This document shows positions 16,941 to 25,869 of a DNA stretch of 64,000 bases, in pieces. Source of the stretch: CADEED01 sp035286365 (lineage in GTDB: Bacteria; Pseudomonadota; Gammaproteobacteria; Steroidobacterales; Steroidobacteraceae); the NCBI GenBank assembly GCA_035286365.1, contig DATHJZ010000076.1, positions 1 to 64,000 of the forward strand, in the 5' to 3' direction. Position numbers and translations under genes: made by a program. Within the stretch, counting starts at the first letter, position 1, and the number at the start of each line of letters is the position of its first letter. The notes below the pieces were generated by a model. The model searched no databases. It saw only the letters and a list, made by a program, of their open reading frames with translations, and was not told the DNA's origin.

Positions 16941-17555
16941 ATGAACGCTGAACTTCCCGGCAAAGGGTTAGGCGCTGTACTCAAGTCGCTCAATTGCGAC
17001 CGTGCGTACGGCCTGGCGTTGCTCGGGGTCTGCGCGCTGCTCGCGTTGCCGGAACTGGGTGGCGAGGCCGTCCGCAATGCCGGAAGTTTCGACCGCGCTG
17101 CCATTGGCGCGGGGCAGTGGTGGCGGCTGCTGTCGGCGCACTTCGTTCACCTGGACGCCGAACACGCGCTGTTGAACGGGTTCGGCCTGGTGCTCATGTG
17201 GGCGCTGTTCGCGCGCGACTATTCACCATGGCGCTGGCTGGCTATCTATCTGTTCGCCGCGCTCACGATCAGCGCGGGATTGTGGTTTCTGAATCCCGAG
17301 CTCGACTGGTACGTCGGCGCCTCGGGGGCGCTGCACGGCGTGATGACGGCCGGCACATGGGCGCACCTGAAGCGTCGCGATCTCGACGGCTGGATTCTTG
17401 CGGTCTTCATCGTCGCGAAACTTTCCTATGAGCAATTCGCGGGCTCGATGCCGTTTGCGGGCGCCGCCAACACGATCGTCGACGCGCATCTTTATGGCGC
17501 CGTAGGCGGACTCGTACTCGCGATCTTCCTGAAATCGCGGCGCGAGCACCCGTAG
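16941..17555 (+). CDS. rrtA: Rhombosortase (GlyGly-CTERM processing intramembrane serine protease)
   Basis: A 204-residue, polytopic, short rhomboid-family protein. The catalytic serine is Ser128 in GASGALHG and the catalytic His is His183 in DAHLYGAVGG. QWWRLLSAHFVHLDAEHALLNGFGL (about 59-83) is the conserved first half of rhombosortases. Family knowledge: these enzymes cleave the C-terminal GlyGly-CTERM anchors of proteins exported by the type II system. Here the gene is divergent from gspG, which agrees. A candidate substrate is the protease at 31945-33987. The gene takes the place usually held by plsX/fabH upstream of fabD. The 40-bp gap to fabD contains no terminator. Confidence 0.85.
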   Translation: MNAELPGKGLGAVLKSLNCDRAYGLALLGVCALLALPELGGEAVRNAGSFDRAAIGAGQWWRLLSAHFVHLDAEHALLNGFGLVLMWALFARDYSPWRWLAIYLFAALTISAGLWFLNPELDWYVGASGALHGVMTAGTWAHLKRRDLDGWILAVFIVAKLSYEQFAGSMPFAGAANTIVDAHLYGAVGGLVLAIFLKSRREHP

Positions 17556-17594
17556 AAGATTAACGAGCAGACGCTGCGGCTATACTTCGCCGCC

Positions 17595-18551
17595 ATGTCA
17601 GCAAACAACTCGCTCGCATTCGTGTTCCCGGGGCAGGGCTCGCAGTCGATCGGCATGCTCGCGAAACTCGCGGAAAGCTCTCCCACCGTACGCGGCACGT
17701 TCGATGAGGCGTCGAAAGTGCTCGGCTACGACCTGTGGCAGCTCTGTGCGAACGGTCCCGCAGAGGAGCTGAACGCCACCGAGCGCACGCAGCCCGCGAT
17801 GCTGGTCGCAGGCATCGCCACCTGGCGCGTGTGGCAGGAGCGCGGCGGCGCGTTGCCGGGAACGGTCACCGGGCACAGCCTCGGCGAGTTCACGGCGCTG
17901 GTCGCGGCGCAGGCGATCGACTTCGGCACCTGCGTGGATCTGGTGCGCTTTCGCGGCCAGGCGATGCAGGAGGCGGTGCCCGCCGGCAGCGGCGCGATGG
18001 CCGCCTTGTTAGGCCTCGAAGATGCCGACGTCGAAGCCGCGTGCCGCGAAGCGGCGGCCGGTGGTGGCGTGGTCGAAGCCGTGAATTTCAATTCGCCCGG
18101 GCAGGTGGTCATCGCGGGCGAGAAGGCGGCGGTATTGCGCGCCATCGAGGCCGCCAAGGCGCGTGGCGCCAAGCGTGCGCTCGAACTACCCGTCAGCGTG
18201 CCCTCGCACAGCAGCCTCATGAGGCCCGCGGGCCTGCGGCTCGCCGAACGCCTCGCGGCGATCGACATTCGGAAGCCTGCGATCCGTTACCTGAGCGCGG
18301 TCGACGCGCAGGAACACAGCGCACCCGACGACATTCGCGCGCTGCTCGGGCGGCAGCTCGCAAGCCCGGTGCGCTGGACTACCACGGTTGCCGCGCTGAC
18401 CGCGGCCGGCGCCAGGCAGATCGTCGAGTGCGGGCCCGGCGCGGTATTGGCCGGACTCGTCAAACGCATTACGCGGGGCGGCGACACGCAGACGTTCGCG
18501 CTCGAATCACCCGAAAACGTTGACGCCGCGCTGACCGCGGCCGCTGACTGA
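17595..18551 (+). CDS. fabD: Malonyl-CoA:ACP transacylase
   Basis: A 318-residue cytosolic enzyme that moves malonyl from CoA to acyl carrier protein to supply fatty-acid elongation. The N-terminal VFPGQGSQSIGM motif and the nucleophile Ser95 in GHSLGEF are present. VEAVNFNSPGQVVIAG and PVSVPSHSSLM (catalytic His) follow. First gene of the fab string here; plsX and fabH, usual neighbours, are absent. A TATACT at 17581-17586 could be a -10 box but has no good -35. The gap to fabG is 9 bp. Confidence 0.96.
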   Translation: MSANNSLAFVFPGQGSQSIGMLAKLAESSPTVRGTFDEASKVLGYDLWQLCANGPAEELNATERTQPAMLVAGIATWRVWQERGGALPGTVTGHSLGEFTALVAAQAIDFGTCVDLVRFRGQAMQEAVPAGSGAMAALLGLEDADVEAACREAAAGGGVVEAVNFNSPGQVVIAGEKAAVLRAIEAAKARGAKRALELPVSVPSHSSLMRPAGLRLAERLAAIDIRKPAIRYLSAVDAQEHSAPDDIRALLGRQLASPVRWTTTVAALTAAGARQIVECGPGAVLAGLVKRITRGGDTQTFALESPENVDAALTAAAD

Positions 18552-18560
18552 GAAAGACAC

Positions 18561-19292
18561 ATGCTGCAAAATGACATCGCGCTCGTGACGGGCGCTTCCC
18601 GAGGAATCGGACAGGCCATCGCGAAGGCATTGGCGGGCGCCGGTGCCAAAGTCGTGGGCACGGCAACATCGGAAGCAGGCGCCGCGGGCATCTCGTCGTG
18701 GCTTGGAAGCAACGGCCGCGGGGTGGTGCTGGACGTCGGCAGTGCGGCGTCCATCGACGGCCTGTTAGGCGACCTCGATGCGCGCGGCGAGATGCCGACG
18801 ATCCTGGTGAACAACGCCGCCATCACCCGCGACACGCTGCTGCTGCGCATGAAGCCCGAGGATTGGGATGCCGTCATCGCCACTAACCTCACCAGCGTGT
18901 TCCGGCTGTCAAAGGGCGTGCTCAAACGCATGATGAAGGAGCGGCGCGGCCGCATCGTGTCGCTGACTTCCATCGTGGGACTCACCGGCAATGCGGGGCA
19001 GGCCAACTATGCCGCCGCCAAAGCCGGCATCCTTGGGTTTACCAAGTCATTGGCGAAGGAAATTGCGTCCCGCGGCATCACCGTCAATGCACTCGCGCCG
19101 GGTTTCATCGATACCGACATGACGCGCGCATTGAACGATGAACAGCGCACGGCGCTGACTGCCCAGGTGCCCATGGCGCGGTTGGGCACTGTCGACGACA
19201 TCGCCCAGGCGGTACTTTTTCTGTGTTCCCCGGGGGCGAGTTACATCACCGGCGAGACGCTGCACGTCAACGGCGGTATGTACATGGCCTGA
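18561..19292 (+). CDS. fabG: 3-oxoacyl-ACP reductase
   Basis: A 243-residue NADPH-dependent short-chain dehydrogenase that reduces beta-ketoacyl-ACP. The cofactor motif is TGASRGIGQAIAKAL, NNAAITRD follows, and the catalytic set is Ser137, Tyr150 and Lys154 (SLTSIVG, QANYAAAKAG). The C-terminal end (ITGETLHVNGGMYMA) is standard. It is co-directional with fabD, with a 9-bp gap. The 186 bp after it, before acpP, hold the acpP leader. Confidence 0.96.
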   Translation: MLQNDIALVTGASRGIGQAIAKALAGAGAKVVGTATSEAGAAGISSWLGSNGRGVVLDVGSAASIDGLLGDLDARGEMPTILVNNAAITRDTLLLRMKPEDWDAVIATNLTSVFRLSKGVLKRMMKERRGRIVSLTSIVGLTGNAGQANYAAAKAGILGFTKSLAKEIASRGITVNALAPGFIDTDMTRALNDEQRTALTAQVPMARLGTVDDIAQAVLFLCSPGASYITGETLHVNGGMYMA

Positions 19293-19375
19293 AAAGAGGG
19301 TGGGGAAGAGCCTATTCGTGGGGAGTTTGCAACAGCCAAACCACCGAAAAACAAATAAAAACAAGCACTCACGAT

Positions 19376-19413
19376 TTGACAGCGTGGCGGCGGCGCAAAC
19401 GTTGCCCTAGAAT
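19376..19413 (+). promoter_or_regulatory. Tentative acpP promoter region
   Basis: TTGACA (19376-19381) and TAGAAT (19408-19413) are good individual -35 and -10 hexamers but are 26 bp apart, too far for one sigma-70 promoter. The TAGAAT box is the more likely -10, because the tRNA promoter at 60602-60629 uses the same hexamer. A separate acpP promoter is common in this operon family. Confidence 0.3.
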
Positions 19414-19478
19414 ACGCGCCCGCTGCGGCTCCCCGGGGAAGCGCAGCGAAAAAACATCCTATTGAGGGCGAATCAGAA

Positions 19479-19718
19479 ATGAGTACGGTTGAACAGCAGG
19501 TGAAGGCGATCGTCGCCGAACAGTTGGGCGTCAAGGCAGAGCAGGTAGTGAATGACGCTTCGTTCGTCGATGACCTCGGCGCCGATTCGCTCGACACGGT
19601 CGAATTGGTGATGGCACTCGAAGAAGAATTCGAGATCGAGATTCCGGATGAAGATGCCGAGAAGATCACCACCGTGAGCCAGGCAATCAGCTACATCTCT
19701 GATCGTCGCAAGCCGTAA
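19479..19718 (+). CDS. acpP: Acyl carrier protein
   Basis: A 79-residue acidic carrier. The phosphopantetheine site is Ser37 in DDLGADSLDTVELVMALEEE, preceded by VKAIVAEQLGVKAEQV. It carries the growing acyl chain for FabD, FabG and FabF and for lipid A and phospholipid synthesis. A long leader (186 bp after fabG) and the AT-richer upstream DNA suggest independent high-level expression. The gap to fabF is 80 bp. Confidence 0.97.
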   Translation: MSTVEQQVKAIVAEQLGVKAEQVVNDASFVDDLGADSLDTVELVMALEEEFEIEIPDEDAEKITTVSQAISYISDRRKP

Positions 19719-19798
19719 ATTTTTCCTGCGGACTCGTGCGCCGGCCATGACCCGCGCAGCACCCGCATTCCATTTGCCCTCACTTTTCAGAGGATAGT

Positions 19799-21046
19799 GT
19801 GTCCAGCCGACGTGTCGTCGTTACCGGGCTCGGTATCGTTTCGCCAGTAGGGAGTGATGTCGCCACCGCGTGGGCCGCGATTCTCGCGGGCCGCAGCGGC
19901 ATCAAGCCGATCACGCGCATCGATGCCACGCCATTCGCCACGCGCTTCGCGGGCGAGGTTGAAGGGTTCGACGTCGCCGCCTACATCTCACCCAAGGAAG
20001 CGCGGCGCATGGATCCGTTCATGCACTACGGCATGGGCGCGGGCATCCAGGCCGTGGCGGATTCGGGCCTCGACTTCACGAAGGAAAACGGCGATCTCTG
20101 CGGCGCCATCATGGGCTCCGGCATCGGCGGGCTTGCGGGCATCGAAGACGAAGCGATCACCTGGGAACGAACCCACAACCCGAAGAAGACCTCGCCGTTC
20201 TACATCCCGAGCACGATCGGCAACATGGTGGCGGGGCACCTGTCGATCCGCTTCGGTCTGCGCGGCCCGAATCTTGGCGTGGTGAGTGCCTGCACGACCT
20301 CCACGCATGCGATCGGCATCGCGATGCGCAGCATCCAGTACGGGGATGCGGACATCATCATCGCCGGTGGTTCCGAATGCGCCACCACCCCGACGGCATT
20401 GGCCGGCTTCAGCCAGGCGCGCGCCTTGTCGGAGCGCAATGATGATCCGCAGGGAGCCAGCCGGCCCTGGGACAAGGATCGCGACGGCTTCGTGATGGGA
20501 GACGGCGGTGGCGCCGTGATCCTCGAAGAGCTCGAACACGCCAAGACGCGCGGCGCGCGCATCTATGCCGAGATCATCGGCTTCGGCATGAGCAGCGACG
20601 CGTATCACATCACTGCGCCGCCAGAAGACGGCGCCGGTGCGCGGCTCGCGATGCAGAACGCCCTGCGCGACGCGAAGTTGAACGCCACGGACATCCACTA
20701 TCTGAACGCGCATGCGACTTCGACTCCGCTCGGTGACAAGGCCGAGACCGTCGCGATCAAGCACGCGTTCGGCGATTACGCCTACAAGCTTCCGGTGAGT
20801 TCGACCAAGTCGATGACCGGGCACCTGCTGGGCGCGGCCGGCGTGGCCGAGGCGATCTTTTCGATTCTGGCGATCCGCGACAACGTGGCTCCGCCGACGA
20901 CCAACTATCACACGCCCGATCCGGACTGCGACCTCGATTACGTACCGAATACGGCGCGGCCGCTGAAGATCGAAGCGGCGCTGTCGAATTCTTTCGGATT
21001 CGGCGGCACCAACGGCTCGTTGATCTTCCGCCGCTTCAAGGGCTGA
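19799..21046 (+). CDS. fabF: Beta-ketoacyl-ACP synthase II
   Basis: A 415-residue condensing enzyme. The nucleophile is Cys165 in VVSACTTSTHAIG. The two catalytic histidines are in NAHATSTPLGDKAE and SSTKSMTGHLLGAAG. A Gly-rich C-terminus (SNSFGFGGTNGSLIF) completes the thiolase fold. GTG 19799 has a clear AGAGGA upstream. It elongates acyl-ACP and influences cis-unsaturated chain length. It is 13 bp from pabB, so folate and lipid genes are co-transcribed here. Confidence 0.96.
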   Translation: MSSRRVVVTGLGIVSPVGSDVATAWAAILAGRSGIKPITRIDATPFATRFAGEVEGFDVAAYISPKEARRMDPFMHYGMGAGIQAVADSGLDFTKENGDLCGAIMGSGIGGLAGIEDEAITWERTHNPKKTSPFYIPSTIGNMVAGHLSIRFGLRGPNLGVVSACTTSTHAIGIAMRSIQYGDADIIIAGGSECATTPTALAGFSQARALSERNDDPQGASRPWDKDRDGFVMGDGGGAVILEELEHAKTRGARIYAEIIGFGMSSDAYHITAPPEDGAGARLAMQNALRDAKLNATDIHYLNAHATSTPLGDKAETVAIKHAFGDYAYKLPVSSTKSMTGHLLGAAGVAEAIFSILAIRDNVAPPTTNYHTPDPDCDLDYVPNTARPLKIEAALSNSFGFGGTNGSLIFRRFKG

Positions 21047-21059
21047 AAGTCAGCCCCGC

Positions 21060-22436
21060 GTGGACGCCCGCGCGCCACTGATCAGTATTGTCCCTGTCAG
21101 CGGCCTGGCGCTGCGCAATCTTGCCGATCGCCACCCCAATCGCTTTCCCGTGCTGCTCGATAGCGCCGCGCAGGGGCCCCTCGCTCGTTTCACATTGCTC
21201 ACGGGAACGCCGCGCGCGGCGCTGTGGCGTGATGCCAATGGCCGGGTCGACGCGAGCCTTGTCACGCTTTCCGGTGGCGGCTTTCTCGATGAACTCGAAG
21301 CGTGGTGTGCCCGTGAACGCGCCGCGCCTGCGCTTCCCAAAACACTGCCATTCACGGACGGCTGGATCGTCTACCTGGGTTACGAAGTCGCCGCGGAAAT
21401 CGAACCCACTGTCAAACTGCCGCGCGCGGCGGCACCGCTGTCCGCCTTCGCGCTGCGCGTCGACACACTGGCGGTGCACGATCTGACCACCGACCTGGTG
21501 TACGCGGTGTCGCCGGCGGGTGCGGAAGAAGCGCACGCAGCGCTCGTCGCCGACCTGCGCGCGGCTGCCGCGGCGCAGATCGCGCCCGCGCGCCGCCTGC
21601 CGCTGGCGCGCCTCGACGAGGAGCCGCCGCAACGTTTCATCGAGCGCGTATTCGCCGCCAAACAGCACATCGCCGCGGGCGACATCTATCAAGCGAATCT
21701 CTCCCGACCCTGGCATCTCAGCTTGCGCGATCCGGCCGATGCGGCGCATGTCTACGCCGCGCTGCGCGCCGCGAATCCCGCACCGTTCGCCGCCAGCGTG
21801 CGATTCGAAGGTATGGCGATCCTTTCTTCATCGCCCGAACGCCTGCTGCGAATCGAGGGCCGCGACATTTCCACGCGGCCGATTGCCGGCACGCGCCCGC
21901 GCCACGGTAGCGCCGAGCAGGATCAGCGCGACACCGCGGAACTGGTGGCCCATCCGAAGGAGCGCGCCGAGCACATCATGCTGATCGATCTCGAGCGCAA
22001 CGATCTTGGGCGCGTGTGCGAAGCTGGCAGCGTGAAAGTCGATGAATACATGGTGACGGAGTCGTACGCCCACGTGCATCACATTGTCTCCAATGTACGC
22101 GGACGGCTGCGGCCCGAGGCAACCGCCGTGGCGGCGCTGCGGGCCTTGTTTCCGGGTGGCACGATTACCGGCTGCCCGAAGGTACGCTGCATGCAGATCA
22201 TCGCCGTGCTCGAAGGCGTGGGGCGGGGTGCATACACCGGTTCGCTGGGCTGGCTCGGGACCGACGGCGACGCGGATTTCAACATCCTCATTCGCACGCT
22301 CACGTTGAATGACAGCGAGATCGAACTGCGCGCGGGAGCGGGCATCGTCGCGGACTCGATTCCCGAACGCGAGCTCGAGGAAACCCGCGCCAAGGCGCGC
22401 GGCCTGTTGCGTGCGTTCGAGGCACCCCATGAGTGA
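21060..22436 (+). CDS. pabB: Aminodeoxychorismate synthase component I
   Basis: A 458-residue chorismate-binding enzyme that aminates chorismate to 4-amino-4-deoxychorismate with glutamine-derived ammonia (folate pathway). The C-terminal core shows LLRIEGRDISTRPIAGTRPR, KERAEHIMLIDLERNDLGRV and PGGTITGCPKVRCMQII. The length and the coupled downstream pabC favour PabB over TrpE. The motif reads PIAGT, whereas E. coli PabB has PIKGT with a lysine nucleophile. GTG 21060 starts 13 bp after fabF. It overlaps pabC by 8 bp. No PabA-type glutaminase is in the window. Confidence 0.88.
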   Translation: MDARAPLISIVPVSGLALRNLADRHPNRFPVLLDSAAQGPLARFTLLTGTPRAALWRDANGRVDASLVTLSGGGFLDELEAWCARERAAPALPKTLPFTDGWIVYLGYEVAAEIEPTVKLPRAAAPLSAFALRVDTLAVHDLTTDLVYAVSPAGAEEAHAALVADLRAAAAAQIAPARRLPLARLDEEPPQRFIERVFAAKQHIAAGDIYQANLSRPWHLSLRDPADAAHVYAALRAANPAPFAASVRFEGMAILSSSPERLLRIEGRDISTRPIAGTRPRHGSAEQDQRDTAELVAHPKERAEHIMLIDLERNDLGRVCEAGSVKVDEYMVTESYAHVHHIVSNVRGRLRPEATAVAALRALFPGGTITGCPKVRCMQIIAVLEGVGRGAYTGSLGWLGTDGDADFNILIRTLTLNDSEIELRAGAGIVADSIPERELEETRAKARGLLRAFEAPHE

Positions 22437-23256
22437 AGCGCTGGGCAGCTGGATAGATGGCGTCGAAGGCAGTTCGCTGCCCGTGGACGATCGCGGCCTG
22501 CAGTATGGCGACGGCCTGTTCGAAACGATGTTGGTGCGCGACGGGCGAGTGCGGTTTCTGGACGACCATCTCGCGCGGCTCGATCTTGGGCGTGGGCGCC
22601 TTGGCATCCCGCTGCTGCCAGTGGATTTGCGTGCGGAGATGGGCGCGGCATTGGCCCGTGCGCCGCAATTCGCGATCCTCAAGCTCATCGTCACGCGCGG
22701 CAGCGTCGCGCGCCGCGGTTATGCGCCGCGTGGTGTCGTGACACCGCGGCGCGTGTTGACGTTGTTTGCCGCGCCACCGCTGCCCGCGACCTGGCGCAGC
22801 GGTGTCGACCTGCGCGTCGCGAGCCTGCGGCTTTCAACGCAACCTCTGCTCGCCGGCATCAAGCATCTCAACCGGCTCGAGAACGTGTTGGCGGCGGCAG
22901 AGCCAGGCCACGATGCGGTGTTCGATTCAGTGCTGCTCGATACCCAGGGCAACGTGATTGCCGGAACGATGACCAATGTATTCATCGTGGCGGGTGGCCG
23001 CGTGGCGACTGCGCGGCCAGACCGGTGCGGTGTCGCGGGGGTGATGCGCGGCATCGTCCTGCGCGAGTGCGCAAAGCTCGGCATTCCGTGCGACCAGGGT
23101 GAAGTTTCGCTCGCGCAGCTGCACGCCGCGGACGAGGCTTTCATCACCAATGCGCGCATCGGAGTTGTGCCGGTGCGCCGCGTGGGCGAGCATTCCTTTC
23201 CCATGAACGAGATCGCGCTGCGCCTGGCTGACCACATCGAGGCGCTCGATGCGTAA
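22429..23256 (+). CDS. pabC: Aminodeoxychorismate lyase
   Basis: A 275-residue fold-type IV PLP enzyme that releases pyruvate from aminodeoxychorismate to give 4-aminobenzoate. The N-terminus GSSLPVDDRGLQYGDGLFETM is typical. The PLP lysine is in LLAGIKHLNRLENVLAA (about 145), and LLDTQGNVIAGTMTNVFIV and DEAFITNARIGVVPVRRV are C-terminal family motifs. ATG 22429 overlaps the pabB stop. It ends with an 8-bp overlap with mltG. Confidence 0.94.
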   Translation: MSEALGSWIDGVEGSSLPVDDRGLQYGDGLFETMLVRDGRVRFLDDHLARLDLGRGRLGIPLLPVDLRAEMGAALARAPQFAILKLIVTRGSVARRGYAPRGVVTPRRVLTLFAAPPLPATWRSGVDLRVASLRLSTQPLLAGIKHLNRLENVLAAAEPGHDAVFDSVLLDTQGNVIAGTMTNVFIVAGGRVATARPDRCGVAGVMRGIVLRECAKLGIPCDQGEVSLAQLHAADEAFITNARIGVVPVRRVGEHSFPMNEIALRLADHIEALDA

Positions 23257-24268
23257 GCTCTTCTGGTCACTGGTCGTGATCGTGCTGGTGGCCGTCGCCG
23301 CCGTGGCTATCTACTGGCAGCACGCGAATGCGGTCATGCGCGCCGCAGGTCCGCACGGGCAGCCGGTGGAACTGAACGTCAAATCCGGCGCGACGGTACG
23401 CGCCGTGCTCGCCGAGCTCGAAGCGCGCGGCGCGCTCGCCGACCGGCGCGCCGTGGAACTCGTGCTGCGCGTGCGCGGTTCGCCGCAGATCAAGACGGGA
23501 CACTACGAAATTCCCGCGGCCGCGACTCCGCAGGAAATCCTGCGCCAGCTCGAAGAAGGGCGCGTGGTGCTCGAAGCGCTAACCATCGTCGAAGGGTGGA
23601 CCTTTGCCGACATGCGCAAGGTGGTTGAAGCGCATCCCCACATCAGGATCACATTGCGCGGCAAGGACATTGCCGAACTCATGACGGCCATCGGCCACAC
23701 CGGCGAACATCCCGAGGGGCGCTTCTTCCCTGACACGTATCGTTTCGCGGCCGGCACCACCGATCGGGAGTTGTTCTCGCTCGCGTATCGCAAGATGGCC
23801 GAGACCGTGGACGCCGCCTGGGCGGCGCGCGCCGCGGCACTGCCGCTGGCGAACGCCTACGAGGCGCTCACGCTCGCATCCATCGTCGAAAAGGAAACCG
23901 GGCTTGCCAGCGAGCGCGCGCGCATCGCCGGCGTGTTCATCACGCGGCTGCGCCGGAACATGCGGCTGCAGACCGATCCCACGGTTATCTACGGACTCGG
24001 TTCCGGTTACGACGGCAACATCCGCGAACGCGATCTGCGCACCGACACGCCGTACAACACCTACACGCGCGCCGGCTTGCCGCCGACTCCCATCGCGCTG
24101 CCATCGCGCGAGGCGATCGATGCGGTGACTCGACCAGTCGAGACCGACGATATTTTCTTCGTCGCGACCGGGAACGGCGACGGCTCGCATGTATTCTCAT
24201 CCACACTCGAAGCGCACAACGCCGCGGTTGCGCGTTACCTCGCCAAACTCAGGAATCAACGTCGATGA
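23249..24268 (+). CDS. mltG: Endolytic murein transglycosylase MltG
   Basis: A 339-residue protein with one N-terminal membrane anchor (residues about 4-22), a LysM-like region and the YceG/MltG catalytic domain. The catalytic Glu is in LASIVEKETGLASERARIAGVF. LQTDPTVIYGLG and RTDTPYNTYTRAGLPPTPIALP are conserved. It cuts nascent peptidoglycan strands in the periplasm. It overlaps both neighbours (pabC by 8 bp, tmk by 4 bp). Confidence 0.95.
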   Translation: MRKLFWSLVVIVLVAVAAVAIYWQHANAVMRAAGPHGQPVELNVKSGATVRAVLAELEARGALADRRAVELVLRVRGSPQIKTGHYEIPAAATPQEILRQLEEGRVVLEALTIVEGWTFADMRKVVEAHPHIRITLRGKDIAELMTAIGHTGEHPEGRFFPDTYRFAAGTTDRELFSLAYRKMAETVDAAWAARAAALPLANAYEALTLASIVEKETGLASERARIAGVFITRLRRNMRLQTDPTVIYGLGSGYDGNIRERDLRTDTPYNTYTRAGLPPTPIALPSREAIDAVTRPVETDDIFFVATGNGDGSHVFSSTLEAHNAAVARYLAKLRNQRR

Positions 24269-24912
24269 TGCCCGCCCGATTCATCACCCTCGAAGGTATC
24301 GAGGGCGCCGGTAAGACCACCGTGGCCGACCGGCTCACGCAGTCGCTGCGCGGCCGCGGCATCACCATCCACGCGACCCGCGAGCCTGGTGGTACCAAGG
24401 TCGCCGAGCGCATCCGTGCACTGGTGCTCGATCGCGGCGACGAGCACATCAGTTCAACCGCCGAGACGCTGCTCATGTTCGGCGCACGGCAGGTGCACAT
24501 CGACAACCTGATCCGGCCGGCGCTGACGCGCGGCGAGTGGGTGTTGTGCGATCGCTTCACCGACGCGACGCATGCCTACCAGGGCGGTGGCCGCGGCGTC
24601 GACCGCAAGCTCATCGATCAGCTCGCGAACACGGTACACGGCGATCTCACGCCGGATTGCACCATCCTGCTGGACGTGCCCGTGCGCGTCGGGCTCGAGC
24701 GCATGCAGGCGAGGCGCGGTGCCATGGATCGCTTTGAAATCGAATCCGCGCAGTTCTTCGATCGGGTGCGTAACCGCTATCTCGAGATCGCGCGCGCAGC
24801 TCCTGAGCGGTTCTGCGTCATCGATGCCTCGGCGCGGCTCGACCAGGTCAGCGCTGCCGCGCTCAGCGCCGTCGAAGAGAAACTCGGGCTCCAGCCGGTG
24901 GCGCCCACGTGA
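24265..24912 (+). CDS. tmk: Thymidylate kinase
   Basis: A 215-residue dTMP kinase. The P-loop is EGIEGAGKTTVADRL, and the DR(F/Y) motif is in DRFTDATHAYQGGGRGV. The LID region ERMQARRGAMDRFEIES carries the basic residues of the bacterial type. It makes dTDP for DNA synthesis. The start offers two consecutive ATG codons; the first overlaps the mltG stop. It overlaps holB as GTGA. Confidence 0.95.
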   Translation: MMPARFITLEGIEGAGKTTVADRLTQSLRGRGITIHATREPGGTKVAERIRALVLDRGDEHISSTAETLLMFGARQVHIDNLIRPALTRGEWVLCDRFTDATHAYQGGGRGVDRKLIDQLANTVHGDLTPDCTILLDVPVRVGLERMQARRGAMDRFEIESAQFFDRVRNRYLEIARAAPERFCVIDASARLDQVSAAALSAVEEKLGLQPVAPT

Positions 24913-25856
24913 GCGCAGGCGTGTTGCCGTCCTGGTTCGACGGCGCTCGTGCTGATGTAAAAGCTGCAATCGCAGGCTCCCGTCTCGCGCACGGACTCCT
25001 GATCCACGAAGATCCGGGCGCCGGGGGGCTCATGTTGGCGCGCTGGATCACGCAGGTCGTCACTTGCCGCGAAGCGGCGCGCGCGCCCTGCGGCGAATGC
25101 CAGGACTGCCGTTGGGTCGCCGCCGACCAGCACCCCGACGTCACCCGGCTCTCGCCCGAGGGCGATTCCACGCAGATCCTCATCCAGTCGGTGCGCGATC
25201 TGTCTGCCGAGCTCGCACTGACCGCACACGGGCGCGGCTACAAGGTCGCCATCATCGCGCCCGCGGAGGCGATGAATCATTTCGCTGCCAACGCTCTGCT
25301 CAAGACGCTGGAAGAGCCGCCGGCACGCACGCTGCTGCTGCTGGTCACGAGCCAGCCCTCGCGCCTGCTTCCCACGCTGCGCAGCCGCTGTTCGCGCCTG
25401 CGTCTGGTCGGGCCGTCGCGCGAGGCGGCGGCTGCCTATCTTGAAGCGGCACGCGGTGCGGGCCCGTGGGCCGAAGCCCTGACCGCGACCGGTGCAGGAC
25501 CGTTCGCCTTGCTAGAGGCTGATCCTGCAGCCATCGCGCAGCTCCATCGCGACACGCTGGCGACGTTGCGGGACATCGGCAGCGGCAATCTTCAGCCGCC
25601 CGCGGTCGCGGAACGGTGGGCAAAAGGTGAGCTTCCGATTCGCCTCGCGTGCCTTGAGAGCTGGGTCACAGAACGCATCCTCGAATCCGGGTCAATTCGC
25701 GACGTAACGCACTTGTCAGGGCAGGGAATGCCCCCGAATATATGTCGCCTATTCGAGCTCTCGGACGCCGTTCGCGACATGCGCAAGCTTTCCCACACTT
25801 CGATCAACAAGACCATGGCGGTCGAAGCCCTGCTATGGCAGTGGGCGCGTCAGTGA
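24909..25856 (+). CDS. holB: DNA polymerase III delta-prime subunit
   Basis: A 315-residue clamp-loader subunit. The zinc-binding cysteines are visible in CREAARAPCGECQDCRWV, then AMNHFAANALLKTLEEPPARTLLLL and the SRC motif in LRSRCSRLRL. It lacks a functional P-loop, as normal for delta-prime. GTG 24909 overlaps the tmk stop. It is followed 13 bp later by the PilZ gene, the usual order tmk-holB-pilZ. Confidence 0.94.
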   Translation: MSAGVLPSWFDGARADVKAAIAGSRLAHGLLIHEDPGAGGLMLARWITQVVTCREAARAPCGECQDCRWVAADQHPDVTRLSPEGDSTQILIQSVRDLSAELALTAHGRGYKVAIIAPAEAMNHFAANALLKTLEEPPARTLLLLVTSQPSRLLPTLRSRCSRLRLVGPSREAAAAYLEAARGAGPWAEALTATGAGPFALLEADPAAIAQLHRDTLATLRDIGSGNLQPPAVAERWAKGELPIRLACLESWVTERILESGSIRDVTHLSGQGMPPNICRLFELSDAVRDMRKLSHTSINKTMAVEALLWQWARQ

Positions 25857-25869
25857 GCGAATCCTTCTT

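Noticed and set aside
19376..19413. TTGACA and TAGAAT as one consensus acpP promoter
   Set aside because: The 26-bp spacing is too large for sigma-70; kept only as a tentative region.
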